This document shows positions 1-12,075 of a stretch of DNA of 64,000 bases, one piece after another. The stretch is from Avena insularis (taxonomy: Eukaryota; Streptophyta; Magnoliopsida; Poales; Poaceae): positions 309,915,132-309,979,131 of the forward strand of contig CM042689.1 in NCBI GenBank assembly GCA_023614405.1. Reading direction: 5' to 3'. A model generated the notes under the pieces. That model ran no database searches. It was not told the origin of the DNA and saw only the letters and a list, made by a program, of their open reading frames with translations. A program made the position numbers and the translations under genes. Positions within the stretch are counted from its first letter, which is position 1, and every line of letters starts with the position of its first letter.

Positions 1-28
1 AGAACTTCGAGGGTACGTATAAGCGTCC

Positions 29-860
29 TTGCACTATTGGCGATCTACAGCGGTGCGTGCAAGAGAAAACGAGTCATCTCGCGCCTACCTCTCTCACTGG
101 CTGGATATGAAGAATTCCTGCACAGGAGTGCATGCTCAGACCGCCATGGCCGCCTTCATCGATGGGTTGGAGAAAGGTACGTTGCTCCGACATAAGTTGA
201 AGCGCCCGCAGGACAATCACAGGCTCGATCTCAACCAGATGATCTAGCTAGACAGTGAGTTCGCGGCTGCCGACGATGATGCTCGCGGCTCCCTGCGGGC
301 AACGGCCATTCCAACTCAAGCTAAGAGGAATAACAGCACAAAGCGGAAGAACCCTCCAGAAGAAAATCAAACCTCCGACATGGTCGCCATGACATTGGCA
401 GGACGCGGTGATGGCGAACAGCGTGGACGAGGACGGGGGCTGGTCGTGGGCAGCAACGAGGTAGTGAAACTACCCCGGCAGCGCTCCGTGTTCCCCCAAA
501 CATACGAGAATGTCGTGCCTTGTACACCTCGACGCCAACGGAAAAGCCACTCACACCAATCACCACTGCAAGTTCGTCAACGATCTCAAGGAGGACTCGG
601 AGTCCGGCTACAAGCAAAGTCGGAAGAACAGACCACGCGACAAGGGCAAAGGGAAGAAGAAGGAAGAAGAATCCAAGGATTCAAGTGACATGGACGAGAA
701 TGTTGACCCCAAGCACGCCGACAAGAGCGATGGAAAGGGCAAGAACCCCTTCGAGAAGAAGGCGGCCGTCTACCACACTTTCCTTGGCACCCCTACTGTC
801 CGGCAACAGAAAACCTCCATGAGGATACGGATGGCCACTCTAGCCCCAGTTCCCTAGTAC
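29..860 (+). pseudogene. gag of element A (partial, degraded)
   Basis: The 5' part encodes a retrotransposon gag-type helical segment (residues like YLSHWLDMKNS and AMAAFIDGL) and the reading must change frame near 70 to cover the sequence before it, so a frameshift is present. It ends at a TAG at 244-246, but homologous-looking sequence continues. The later part (510-857) is a lysine- and glutamate-rich linker, followed by a stretch containing KKAAVYHTFLGTP, typical of the gag-protease junction in grass gypsy polyproteins. The product would assemble the virus-like particle and bind element RNA. With a stop and at least one frameshift it cannot make a full protein. Confidence 0.7.
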
Positions 861-904
861 ATGCGCTGGTCGGAAATTCCAATCACTTGGGACAGGAAGG
901 ATTA

Positions 905-1261
905 CCCAGACCTCATACCTACGGAGAACCAGTATGCTATGATCGTCAACCCCCTGATTGAAGGCAACAAATTCACCAAGTGCATGGTGGACAGTGGAAG
1001 ATTATGTACCTGGATACGCTGCACAAGATGAACTTGACGGAGGCCAACCTAAGGTGGACCAACACCGTGTTCCATGGCGTAGTTCCTGGCTGGGAGGCTC
1101 GGTCCCTTGGGTGCATCACGCTTCAGGTCGCCTTTGGTGATGTTAATAATTACCGCCAAGAACGCATGACCTTCGAGGTGGTCCCGTTCAAGAGCGTGTA
1201 CCACGTCATCTTTGGACGCGACAACTTCCACGCCTTCATGGCCAAGCCATGCTTCGTCTAA
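905..1261 (+). pseudogene. Aspartic protease (retropepsin-like) region of element A
   Basis: A DSG active-site triad is visible in the reading KCMVDSG near 985-1002, the equivalent of D-S/T-G in retropepsins. Immediately after it the frame is lost and resumes as the region reading VPGWEARSLGCITLQVAFGD, then a stretch with VIFGRDNFHAF, typical of the distal half of plant gypsy proteases. The frame ends in a TAA at 1259-1261 although related polyprotein sequence goes on. The enzyme would cut the Gag-Pol polyprotein; here it is inactive because of the shift right behind the active site. Confidence 0.6.
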
Positions 1262-1554
1262 AACAAGCTCAAGATACCCGGACCAAACGGCATCATCACC
1301 GTATCCGGAAGCTTTACCAAGGCAAGGGAGTGCGATATTGGAGAAGCAGCCTTTGTAGAAGTTGTCCTCTACAGCGAAGAATTCAAGGAGATCCGGAGCA
1401 AGGTCGATGCCACGGAGATGCCGGCGTCGAAGAAGCAGATATCTAACTCTGCCCCCGCCTTCAAGGCCGCCATAGAAACCAAGCCGGTGGAACTTGTGGT
1501 AGGCGATTCCTCCAATACCACCGCCATTAGGACGAACCTGGATCCCAAATAGGA

Positions 1555-2592
1555 AAGCGCGCTCATTGAGTTCCTCCGTGAGAATAGGGACATCTTTGTC
1601 TGGCAACCTACTGACATGAAAGGTGGACCTAGGGAACTTGTCGAGCACAACTTGAATATTGATCCAAAATGCAAACCGGTGAAACAACCTCTACGATGCT
1701 TCGGAGATGAGAAGAGACGCGCCATAGGCAAAGAGATAGCTAGATTACTTAAGGCTGGTTTTATCTGAGAAGTCCTTCACACCCGATGGGTGGCCAATCC
1801 TGTATTTGTCCCCAAAAATGGAACCAAAGAATTAATAATGTGCGTTGATTACACCGGCTTGAACAAAGCATGTCCCAAAGATCCGTTTGCTTTGCCTCGC
1901 ATTGACCAAGTCATTGACTCGACGGCTGGCTCGGAACTTTTGTGTTTTCTCGATGCATACTCAGGATACCACCAGATAAAGATGAGAAAGTCGGACCAAT
2001 TGGCTACTTCGTTCACCACACCTTACGACACGTTTTGCTATGTCACGATGCCCTTTGGGCTAAAAAACGCAGGTGCTACATACCAGTGGACTATACAGCG
2101 TTGCCTACACGATTAAATTGGTCGGAACGTTCACGCCTATGTGGACAATATAGCGGTGATGTCTAAAAAGTCAAACGACTTAATCTCCGACTTAAAAGAA
2201 ACCTTTGATAATCTCCGGAAATACAACATGATGCTTAGCCCAAAGAAGTGCGTCTTCGGGGTTCCAGTCGGCAAATTGTTGGGCTTCATCATTTCCCAGC
2301 GTGGAATCGAGGTCAACTCGGAGAAAATCAAGGCCATCCTAAACATAAACCGTCTGACATGCCTGAAGGACATGCAACAGCTAACATGTTGTGTTGAAGC
2401 AGTAAGCCGGTTCATCAGCCAACTTGGAGAGAAGGCTTTGCCGCTATACAAGTTGCTGAAGAAGGCGGACAAATTTATATGGACGAACGAGGAAGATGCA
2501 GCACTAAAGAAGCTAAAGAAGATACTCTCCTCGGCACCTATACTTGCAACACCCGAACCTATGGAGCCCATGTTAATTTACATGGCGGCCAC
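1555..2592 (+). pseudogene. Reverse transcriptase region of element A, interrupted by the CACTA insertion
   Basis: Recognisable RT blocks are VANPVFVPKNG, the catalytic-Asp block CFLDAYSGYHQI, MPFGLKNAGATYQ, and the thumb/connection region with LLGFIISQRGIEVN. In-frame stops occur at 1549-1551 (just upstream), 1766-1768 and 2114-2116. The YxDD box reads AYVDNIAVMSKK, so the second catalytic aspartate is Asn. The reading runs to MAATN and stops at the target-site duplication TAA of the CACTA element; the next block (VERKEPGHEY) is found at 16768. The enzyme would copy element RNA to cDNA in virus-like particles; this copy cannot. Confidence 0.85.
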
Positions 2593-2595
2593 TAA
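2593..2595 (+). repeat. Target-site duplication TAA, left copy (CACTA element B)
   Basis: TAA immediately precedes the CACTA terminus and is repeated at 16768-16770 directly after the other end. Three-base duplications are the hallmark of CACTA transposition. Removing the insert and one TAA restores contiguous gypsy RT/RNase H similarity. Confidence 0.85.
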
Positions 2596-2639
2596 CACTA
2601 CAAGGAATTTGGCTATATATGACCCTCTATTTTTGTTAT

Positions 2640-2815
2640 AGAATCGTCACAATAGTCCATTTATGACGATTCTATGACAATTTTGAGATCGTCGAAAGCT
2701 GAGCATCGTAAATGAACTATAACGACGTTCTTTGTGAAATCGTTATAACCGTCTATGACGAAATTGAATCGTCATAACTATTATGACGATCCAATGTCGT
2801 CATGATCAAACTGTC
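2640..2815. repeat. Left subterminal repeat region of CACTA element B
   Basis: Short motifs such as TATGACGATTC, TCGTCATAA and ATGACAATTT recur in direct and inverted orientation within about 170 bp (for example at 2665, 2684, 2753, 2771 and 2781). In En/Spm-type elements such arrays bind the element-encoded TNPA-like protein. The same core appears near the other end. Confidence 0.7.
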
Positions 2816-3297
2816 CTCGCCAGGTCAGATCCTACGTGGCATAAAATCATCCCGGTTCATATCAATAGTTCGCATGGGCCAAGCCCAACAATTCAGTCCA
2901 CTAATATATTTCTGCCAAATATCTTTTCTACTTGGGCAAAGCCTAATATTTTGGCCTTTTTATTTTTAGGCCCACGTTTCTTTTTGCTGTACAGTTTCTT
3001 TCTATTATCAACAATTTTTTGGAATATTTTAGGCTGCTCCAGTCCAATATATTTTGGGCCATGGCCATTTTAGAGCCCAAACATCATTTAGTTCATTTCT
3101 AATGTACGTGCATTAAATAAGAAATATATCGGTAAACACAACCCAAATAACATTCACTAATGGTAACCAAAATTATAACATACTATATATTACAATTAGA
3201 CATTTTACATAATGTAAGAATATAAAACTATACAAAAATACTGTGTAGTATGTTACAACCATTTCATTGGCCAAATTACTCACGAACATACAACTAT

Positions 3298-3405
3298 CTA
3301 CAGAAAATTGACTTTTTCAACTCTTTGCTGGGTATGAAGCCAACTCTTTTGAACTCTTTGCTGAGTATGAAGCCTTTCGCTTCTTCCACTTTCAGCCTGT
3401 ATCTC
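3298..3405 (-). pseudogene. Candidate terminal exon of a minus-strand gene carried in the CACTA element
   Basis: On the minus strand a polypyrimidine tract and CAG acceptor (TCTTTTACAG) lead into an open frame of 35 codons rich in Q, R, E and S, ending in TAG. It contains an internal duplication of about 30 bases (encoding LHTQQRV twice). I do not recognise the protein. It lines up in orientation with other minus-strand exon-like pieces at 4058-4114, 4579-4632 and 15788-16188, which suggests remains of one multi-exon gene. This is inferred from splice-like signals only. Confidence 0.3.
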
Positions 3406-4057
3406 CTGTAAAAGAGAAGAAATCAATATTGCTTGTTAAACTGGTGGTATACTCTGTGATTAACAAGCTTTCATACGTCTAGTGTAACGACAATGAACAT
3501 GCATGATCGTCAGCATAAATCTGAATAGAAATATGTGACTATGAATACTCTTATTGGCCAAATCTGAACCATATTTTTCAATTGAACTGCATATACAAGT
3601 CTTCTCAACAAACAGATCATACCTCGGTCTCCATATCTTGAAATATAACAAATTATTATTGTAATTACTATATGATGTAGTGTTTCTATTTCAAATAAAC
3701 ATCACAAGTCACTATGCATAGTTCAGAAAGTAAATACCAGCAAGATCCAAGAAGTCAAACACTTGCTTGCTAACAAATACAATGTTAATTCAAACTTGGG
3801 ATCTAGGAACACATCACGGAGGAAGCTAGACATCAGCAATAATGACCTTAATGCATCTAGTGAGAATTCTAATGTACCCAACTCCAAGTCAAAAAATTAC
3901 AGCGACATCTTTTATAAATGGCACTCAAATATGAACATATCCTAGTTCAGGAGATGCATGGATTGGACAAGATACACACAACTAATATACTGGCACAAAA
4001 ATTATCATACATGCAACTGCAATTTACAATCTCTATTAATGTTATAAAAGATGGTAC

Positions 4058-4114
4058 CTATACAAGAACATGAAGGGTCAATTTCACCTCATCATCAACA
4101 TAAATTTCCATTAC
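4058..4114 (-). pseudogene. Candidate internal exon, minus strand, in CACTA element B
   Basis: The minus strand shows a pyrimidine-rich acceptor (CCCCTCTAG) followed by an open stretch reading VMEIYVDDEVKLTLHVL and a donor-like GTATAG or AG/GTACC at its end. The residue mix looks coding, but the piece is short and the family is unknown. It is included only as part of the putative captured gene. Confidence 0.25.
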
Positions 4115-4578
4115 CTAGAGGGGAACAAGTGATATATGAATGAAATTAGAATTCCAGGAAATCTTCTGGTATATTCAGTTACCACAAGTAAATGGACAGA
4201 ACAGTGCAAAGTAGATGCATGTTTAAAGAACCAAATATGAAAGCTCTAACTGTGACAGTATTAGGCAATTAAACAAAACTGTACCTAATCTGATTTCACG
4301 GCCCATTGACAGCCATAAAAGCTAAAGTTTTGTAGGTATACATGCACGGAGCAAACAAGTTAGAATATTCTACACAAGTATATTCTTATTCCATGGTTAC
4401 ATATATAGAATTGAAGCATCATTCTGAGCAAACAGTATGTATTGTACAAAGATAATAAAAGGCTATTGACATGTAAGCATCGGGACAATATTTCTAAAAA
4501 GGAACATATATTAACTACTGATGAAGAAAGATATAAATTACAACAGGATAATCAAATGTAATGCATATTTATCTTTAC

Positions 4579-4632
4579 CTGAGTTAGTAGCTGGTGTTGC
4601 ACTATCCTGTCAAGGTCCTCACGGCTCTCTTC
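4579..4632 (-). pseudogene. Candidate internal exon, minus strand, in CACTA element B
   Basis: The minus strand reads EESREDLDRIVQHQLLTQ and ends exactly at a good donor, CAG/GTAAAG. The acidic, helix-prone composition looks like true coding sequence against an AT-rich intron-like background, but I do not recognise the protein and the acceptor side is uncertain. Confidence 0.3.
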
Positions 4633-4997
4633 ATAAGATATACATCAATCAAAATTGTCCAAGCATCATTGCTTTCCTTGCTCCGACCAGAGTAAAGACC
4701 AACGACATGCCAAGATACCCAAGGTCCTGCCCATGAAAATTTCCAAGGAATTAGCGCCTGTCCAAAGCAATGCAAAGAAAAATCCCAGGATCGACAGGGA
4801 ACTAAGCGTAACGGACAGGAAATAAATCCTATTTCTCGAGCTAAGCATCTTCATTATAAATTCCCTAACATAGGCACACAAAAAAATATTTATAGTTGCC
4901 CACCTGAATCGAACATGCACACAAAAATGACAAGTGTACATGCGAACATATATATTCTCAGTAGTACAAATTGAGTAGTAAGCATACAGGCAGCTAA

Positions 4998-6874
4998 TAT
5001 TGGAGATATGCCCTAGAGGCAATAATAAATATAGTTATTATTATATCTTTGTGTTTATGATAAATGTTTACATTCATGCTATAACTGTATTAACTGAAAA
5101 TATTAATACTTGTGTGATTTGTAAACTAAAATGGAGTCCGTAGTAAAGCCTCTTTATAATACTAGCTTGTTGGTTAACAGATGATCGTGGTTTCCCGATC
5201 ATGAACATTGAGATGTTGTTAACAACAAGATCATATCATTAGGAGAATGGTATGATGGACATACTCCTATAGATAAGCATAGCATAAAGATTAAAGTCAT
5301 TTTAATAGTTCAATTGCTATAAGCTTTCTGATACATAGTAACCTAATTCCTTCGACCATCAGATCATGCTAATCACCATCACCGGAAGGATGCTTTGATG
5401 ACATCAAACACCACACCGTAACTGGGTGGTTATAAAGGTGGCATTGAGTGTTTGGAAAGTATGGGTTGAGGCACATGGATCAAGAGTGGGATTTGTCCAT
5501 CCATATGACGGATAGATATACTCTAGGCCCTCTCGGTGGAATGTCATCCAATTAGATTGCAAGCATGTTACTGGCTCACAAGGGATCACATACCACGGGA
5601 ACGAGAAAAGAGTACTTATCGGTAACGAGGTTGAACTAGGTATGCAGAGATATCGACGATCAAAACCTCGGATAAGTAAACTATCGTGAGACAAAGGGAA
5701 ATTGGTATCGTATGTAAGTGGTTCATTCGATCACAAAGTAATTGTAGAAATATGTGGGAGCCATATGAATTTCCAGATTCCTCTATTGGTTATTGATCGG
5801 AGAAGTGTCTCGATCATGTCCGCATAATTCACGAACCGTAGGGAGACACACTTAAGGATTCGATGTTGCTATGTAGTTATGGAATGATGAGTAAGAGACC
5901 GAATGTTGTTCGGAGTCTCGAATGGGATCCGGGATATCACGAGGAGATCCTGAATGGTCCGGAGAATAAGATTCATATAAGGAAAGTCCTATTTCGGAGT
6001 TCGGGAATGATTCCGGTGTTTTCACCAGGAATGTTCTAGAAGGGTCTGGAAGGTCCGGCACTCCGGAGGGGAAGGGTACATTGATGTGTCATGACAATAT
6101 GGAATGTTTGCATAATGTACTAGGTCACTTGTCTGGGCAAAATAAAGAGAGAAATCAAATCGAAGTTTGAAAGTCAAACGCCAATTTGAAAAAGTCAAAT
6201 CTCAAGTTTGCTTGGTGGAGGGAGAGTAGGAAACCTACTTGGGGAGGAAGTCCCCTCCCTCCACCCGCCAGCCATGAGGAGGAGTAGGAGGAGGACTCCC
6301 TCCTCCCAAGCCGCACCCTCCCACCTATATAAGGAGGGTAGGGGCCCCTACCCTCACCTCAAACCCTAGCTCGCGCCCACCTCCAAGTTCACACGCCTAG
6401 GGTTTCCTCCAACTCGTTGACTTGGGGCTTCCCAAGCCCTAGTCAGCCACACCCTCCCTTGGTGCCCTATAAACCCTAGATCACCAAGGCCTCTCTCATA
6501 CTCCACCATACTCGCTCGGCTTGGCGAAGCCTCATGAGATCTCCCTCTACTTCGACACCACGCCGTCAGGAATTGCGAGGAGAGTGCTACAACCTCCATT
6601 TTCTGGAACAAGGAGAGGAAGGTCTTCATCGAGTACCGAATGTGTGACCCATTGAAGGCCGCTTTAGCCTTGGCCGGAAGGATCGTCTATGCGATCTTGA
6701 GATTGGCAAGTGTACGACTATATCATCCATGAGAATCTGCTCTCGTTAACCACTTTGGAATCTTCGAGGGTGAGTTCCTCTATCGACTCGTTGCTACAAT
6801 CTAGTAGATTGATCTTGGCTTGTTTGTGTGCATGCGGTAGAAATTTTTTGTTTTCCATGCTACGAACCCCTACT
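4998..6874 (+). repeat. 5' LTR of copia element C
   Basis: It matches the right LTR over its full length but begins TATTGG instead of TGTTGG and ends TACT instead of TACA, so both terminal dinucleotides are mutated. It is about 38 bp shorter, mostly through many small gaps at 6345-6700, the transcribed part downstream of the TATA box. A TATATAA box at 6326-6332 is the likely promoter core for the element transcript. Confidence 0.95.
6326..6332 (+). promoter_or_regulatory. TATA box of the element C 5' LTR promoter
   Basis: TATATAA sits in a GC-rich stretch, about two thirds into the LTR, where BARE-type elements start transcription. The same box is present in the 3' LTR at 13404-13410. Confidence 0.6.
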
Positions 6875-6875
6875 G

Positions 6876-6887
6876 TGGTATCAGAGC
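6876..6887 (+). other. Primer-binding site of element C
   Basis: TGGTATCAGAGC, complementary to the 3' end of plant initiator methionine tRNA, lies one base after the 5' LTR, where minus-strand cDNA synthesis would begin. Confidence 0.85.
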
Positions 6888-8064
6888 CGTGTCTATATGT
6901 AGATCTGTTGCACGAGTAGAACACAATGGTCATTGTGGGCGGTGGTGCTTTTATTATCAATTGCTGTTTGTGTACTTTGCATCTTGCGGTATGATGGGAT
7001 GAAGCGGCCCGGGCTAACCTTACATGACATCGTTCATGAGACTTGCTCCATGCTCAACATGCAACTTGTATTGCATAAGTGGCTTTGCGGGTGCCTGTCT
7101 CTCCCATCATAGTATAGATCCAATTTATAATGGGCACTTGATAGTTCAAGCATCAACGTTGTGGTTCTTGTTCGTAAGTTAGAACGACACTTATTGAAAT
7201 CCCCAAACCACGTAAAATATGCAAAGAAAATTAGAGGCGTCTAACTTTGTTTTGCAGGGGTGTGCTGCGATGTGATATGGCCATGATTGTGATTATATTT
7301 GATGTATGCAATGTTCCTTATTGTAAGTTGGCAACCGGCATGAGCCATATGGTTGTCTTTAAATTCCGTTAAGGCCTGCGTGTCTATTCAAAGTAGTTGT
7401 AATAGTTGAAGCTGGTGGACGACAACCATGAAACGACGCCATTGACCTTGACGCCATACCGGTGATGATGGAGATCATGATTGTGCTTGAAGATGGAGAT
7501 CGGAATCACAAGAAGAAAGGCCATATCATATCACATATTATGAATTGCATGTGATGTTAATCCTTTTATGCATCTTGTATTGCTTAGTTCACGACGGTAG
7601 CATTATAAGATGATCCCTCAAGCACACAATTTCAAGTTTTAAAGTGTTCATCCTTAGTAAGCACCGTTGCTAAAGCTCGTTGTTTCGAAGGACCACGTGA
7701 TGATCGGGTGTGCCAGATTCTGCGAGTGTATACAACGTGAGCAAGCCAGATTTGCTCATGCGGAAGCTAAGGTTTGATCTTGACGAGCCTAGCATATACA
7801 GACATGGTCTCGGAACACGGATCACCGAAAGGTAAAGCATGAGTCATATAGTAGATATGATAAACATCTTGATTGTTCGCCATTGAAGTTACATCAACTC
7901 TCGTGATGATCGGTTTTGATGTGGTGGATTTGGTTCGAGTGATCACTAAAACAATGTGAGGGATATTGTTTTGAGTGGGAGTTCACCTAGATTAATTTAA
8001 CTACTAATTAGAACTCAATTTGTCATAAACTTAGTCTAAACTATTTCAAATATGTTAAGGATCA
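6888..8064 (+). other. Untranslated leader of element C
   Basis: About 1.2 kb between the primer-binding site and the gag start has no long open frame. A leader of this length is normal for BARE-type elements and would hold dimerisation and packaging signals. The corresponding leader of element D (25793-27004) is clearly related. Confidence 0.6.
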
Positions 8065-9309
8065 ATGGCGGCCCCTACCATCAATTTTAATGCGTTCCTA
8101 GAGAAAGAAAAGTTGAAAAACAATGGAAACAACTTCACGGATTGGTTCCGCAATTTGAGGATTGTCCTCAATGCTGGTAATTTGACCTATGTGCTGGATG
8201 CACCACTAGGTTACCCGCCTGCAGCTATTTCTACCGGCGAAGTAAAGAATGTTTACCTCACTCGGAAGAATCAGTACTCCATAGTTCAGTGTGATATCTT
8301 GTATGGTTTGGAATCGGAGCTTCAGAAAAGGTTTGAGTACCATGACCCACATGATATTGTCCGTGAACTCAAAATGATATTTGAGGCTCATGCGGCAATT
8401 GAGAGTTATGAGGCTTCTGAAAATTTCTTTAACTACAAGATGGAAGAGGGCAGCTCCGTCAGTGAGCATGTGCTTAATATGTCTGGGCACGCAAAAAAAC
8501 TCCAAAGTTTGGGTATAGTGATTCCTAATTCTTTGGGGATGCACCGTGTCCTCCAATCACTACCACCAAGTTACAAGAACTTTGTGATGAACTACAATAT
8601 GCAAAACATGGTCAAGACATTGCCAGAACTCTTCTTCATGTTGAAATCTGCAGAAGTGGAGATCAAGAAAGAGCACCAAGTGTTGTTGGTCAATAAGACC
8701 ACCAAATTCAAGAAGCAAGGCCAGTCTAAGAAAAAGGGAAACTTCAAGAAGGGCGGTAAGAAAGTTGTCGCGTCGGTGAAGAAGACCAAGGCTGGGCCTA
8801 AGGCTGATACTGAGTGCTTTTACTGCAAGGGAGAGGATCACTGGAAGCGGAATTGCCCAAAGTACTTGGCAGATTTGAAGAACGGCAACATCAAGAAGAA
8901 AGGTATATCCGATATACATGTTATTGATGTGTATCTCACTAGTACTCGTAGTAGTGCTTGGGTATTTGATACTGGTTCGCTTGCTCATATTTGTAACTCG
9001 AAACAGGTGCTGCAGAATAAACAGAAGCTAGCAAAGAACAAGGTGACGATGCACGTTGGAAATGGATCAAAGGTTGATGTGATCGCGGTCGGCACGCTAC
9101 CTCTTCATCTACCATCAGGATTAGTTTTATACTTAAATAATTGTTATTTCGTGCCTGCGTTGAGCATGAACATTATATCTGGATCATGTTTATTGCGAGA
9201 CGGTTACTTGTTTAAGTTCGAGAATAATGGTTGTTTGATTTATATGAGTAATATGTTTTATGCACATGCACCTTTGATAGATGGTCTATTCTTAGAATCT
9301 CGATTGTAG
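8065..9309 (+). pseudogene. gag and protease of copia element C
   Basis: An open frame of 414 codons starts at an ATG directly comparable to that of element D. It contains the copia gag domain, a basic linker, a CCHC zinc knuckle (CFYCKGEDHWKRNC) near residues 252-265, and the protease active-site DTG (WVFDTGS) near residue 302. The protein would form virus-like particles and process the polyprotein. The frame ends in a TAG after LESRL, where element D continues, showing small deletions around 9295-9345 that break the link to integrase. Confidence 0.85.
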
Positions 9310-9343
9310 TAATACACACATTAATAACATTGAGGCTAAACGT

Positions 9344-12041
9344 TTGAAATTGAGTGATAACACGACATATTTGTGGCACTGTCATCTTGGTCACATTGGA
9401 GTGAAGCGTATGAAGAAACTCCATTCCGATGGACTTCTTGAATCACTTGATTTCGAATCACTTCAAAGATGCGAAGCATGTCTGATGGGTAAAATGACTA
9501 AGACTCCATTTTCTGGTATGATGGAGCGAGCTACGGACTTATTGGAAATCATACATACCGATGTGTGTGGTCCAATGAGTGTAGCATTGCGTGGTGGTTA
9601 TCGTTATGTTCTTACCTTCACGGATGACTTGAGTAGATATGGGTATGTCTATTTCATGAAACATAAGTCCGAAACTTTCGAGAAGTTTAAGAGATTTCAA
9701 AGTGAGGTAGAGAATCAACGTAACAAGAAGATTGAATTTCTACGATCTGATCGTGGAGGTGAATATCTAAGTTACGAGTTTGGCGAGCATTTGAAGAAAT
9801 ACCGAATACTTTCACAATTGACACCGCCGGGAACACCACAGCATAATGGTGTGTCTGAACGTTGTAACTGAACTCTCTTAGATATGGTTCTTTCTATTAT
9901 GTCACTTACAGATTTACCGCTATCGTTTTGGGGTTATGCATTAGAAACATCCGCATTCGCTTTAAATAGGGCACCATCTAAATCCGTTGAAACGACACCA
10001 TATGAATTATGGTTTGGGAAGAAACCTAAATTGTCGTTCCTTAAAGTTTGGGGTTGCGAAGCCTATGTAAAGAAGTTACAGCCGGACAAGCTTTAACCCA
10101 AAGCGGAAAAATGCGTCTTCATAGGATACCCGAAGGAAACTATTGGGTATACCTTCTATCATAGATCTGAGGGCAAAATCTTTGTTGCCAAGAATGGATC
10201 CTTTCTAGAGAAAGAATTTCTCTCAAAAGAAGTGACTGGAAGGAAAGTAGAACTTGACGAGGTTGTTAACCTTCTCTCGAACTTGCGAGTAGCGCAGCAC
10301 CGGAAGTAGTTCCTGTGGCGCCTACACAAATAAGAGAGGAAGCTAATGATGTTGATCATGAAACTTCGGTTGAAGTTACTACGGAACCTCGCAGGTCAAC
10401 GAGAACTCGTACCACTCCTGATTGGTATGATCCCGTCATGAGTATCATGTTGGTGGACAACACCGATGACCCTGCGACATATGTGGAAGCGATGATGAGC
10501 CCAGATTCCAATAAATGGAAAGAAGCCATGAAATCCGAGATTGGATCCATGTATGAAAACCAAGTATGGACTTTGGTGGACTTATCGGATGGCCGGAAGG
10601 TGTCGAGAACAAATGGATTTTCAAGAAGAAAACAGATGATGATGGTAATGTTACTGTCTATAAAGCTCGACTTGTCGCAAAAGGGTTTCGACAAATTCAA
10701 GGAGTTGACTACGATGAGACTTTCTCACCAGTAGCGAAGCTAAAGTCTATGAGGATTATGTTATCAATCTCTGCATATTATGATTATGAGATATGGCAGA
10801 TGGATGTCAAAACGGCATTCCTCAATGGAGACATTGATTAAGAGTTATATATGATGCAACCCAAAGGTTTTGTCGATCCTAAAGATGCTAACAAGGTGTG
10901 CAAACTTCAACGGTCCATATATGGATTGAAGCAAGCATCCCGAAGTTGGAATAAATGTTTTGATAAGGTAATCAAAAGCTTTGGTTTTATACAAACTTAT
11001 GGAGAAGCTTGTATTTACAAGAAAGTGAGTGGGAGCTCTGTAGCATTCCTAATACTATATGTAGATGACATATTGTTGATTGGGAATGCTGTAGACCTTC
11101 TTAATAGTGTCAAGGATTATTTGAATAATAGTTTTTCAATGAAAGATCTTGGCGAAGCAGCTTACATATTAGGCATAAAGATTTATAGAGATAGATCGAG
11201 ACGCCTAATATCATTGTCACAAAGTACATATTTGGACAAAGTTCTAAAGAGGTTTGGAATGGAAGATAGCAAGAAAGGGTTCTTGCCCATGTTGCCCAAT
11301 ACGACCTTGAGTAAAACTCAAAGTCTCGCAACGGCAGAAGATAGAGAAAGGATGAGTAAGACTCCCTATGCCTCAGCCATAGGATCTCTAATGCATGCCA
11401 TGCTATGTACTAGACCCGATATTGCATATGCTGTTAGTTTGACTAGCAGATATCAAAGTGATCTAGGAGTGGATAATTGGACAGCGGTCAAAAACATCCT
11501 TAAGTACTTGAGAAGAATTAAGGATATGGTTCTTTCTTATGGAGGTGATGAACAGCTCGTTGTTAATGGTTACACCGATGCTAGTTGGAACACCGATCCG
11601 GATGATTCTAAATCTCAATCTGGATACGTATTTACGTTGAATGGTGCAATAGTTAGCTGGAGGAGTGCAAAGCAAATCGTTGTGGCGAGATATTCAACTG
11701 AATCGGAATGCATAGCTGCTTCGGAGGCTTCACAAGAAGCGATATGGATGAAGGAGTTCATTACAGAGCTCGGTGTGGTTCCAAGTGCGTTGGACCCAAT
11801 GTCTATTTACTGTGATAACATGGGCGCCATAGCCAATGCGCAAGAACCAAGGTCACACAAGAAGCTGAAGCACATCAAGCTACGTTTTCAAACTATTCGA
11901 GAACATGTCCAAGATGGTGACATAAATATTTGCAAAGTACACATAGATCTGAATGTGGCAGATCCGTTGACTAAACCTCTCCCGAGGGCAAAACATGACC
12001 AACACCAAACTGCCATGGGTGTTCGGTATATTACCATGTAA
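9344..12041 (+). pseudogene. Integrase, reverse transcriptase and RNase H of copia element C (multiply broken)
   Basis: Order of domains: GAG-pre-integrase (WHCHLGH), integrase core with HTDVCGP and FTDDLSRYG, RT, RNase H. Breaks: TGA at 9869-9871, TAA at 10094-10096, frameshifts near 10265 and 10590, and TAA at 10839-10841. From 10851 the frame is open for 396 codons and holds the RT catalytic box LYVDDILLIG and the RNase H residues in DASW, ESECIAASEA and CDNMGA, so the 3' half is well kept. It ends at a TAA 34 bp before the 3' LTR. The product would copy and integrate the element; this copy cannot be translated through. Confidence 0.9.
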
Positions 12042-12064
12042 TCTAGATTAGTTGACTCTAGTGC

Positions 12065-12074
12065 AAGTGGGAGA
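12065..12074 (+). other. Polypurine tract of element C
   Basis: AAGTGGGAGA directly precedes the 3' LTR, the position of the plus-strand primer. The identical tract occurs before the 3' LTR of element D (30903-30912). Confidence 0.75.
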
Positions 12075-12075
12075 C

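Larger units (their letters stand above)
2820..4992. other. AT-rich interior of CACTA element B
   Basis: Apart from the three minus-strand exon-like pieces listed separately, this stretch has no convincing coding sequence. Its composition and scattered splice-like signals on the minus strand would fit introns of a captured gene. Confidence 0.4.

Noticed and set aside
1049..1731. Long minus-strand frames opposite the gypsy protease/RT
   Set aside because: The plus-strand reading has clear protease and RT motifs; the minus frames have none.
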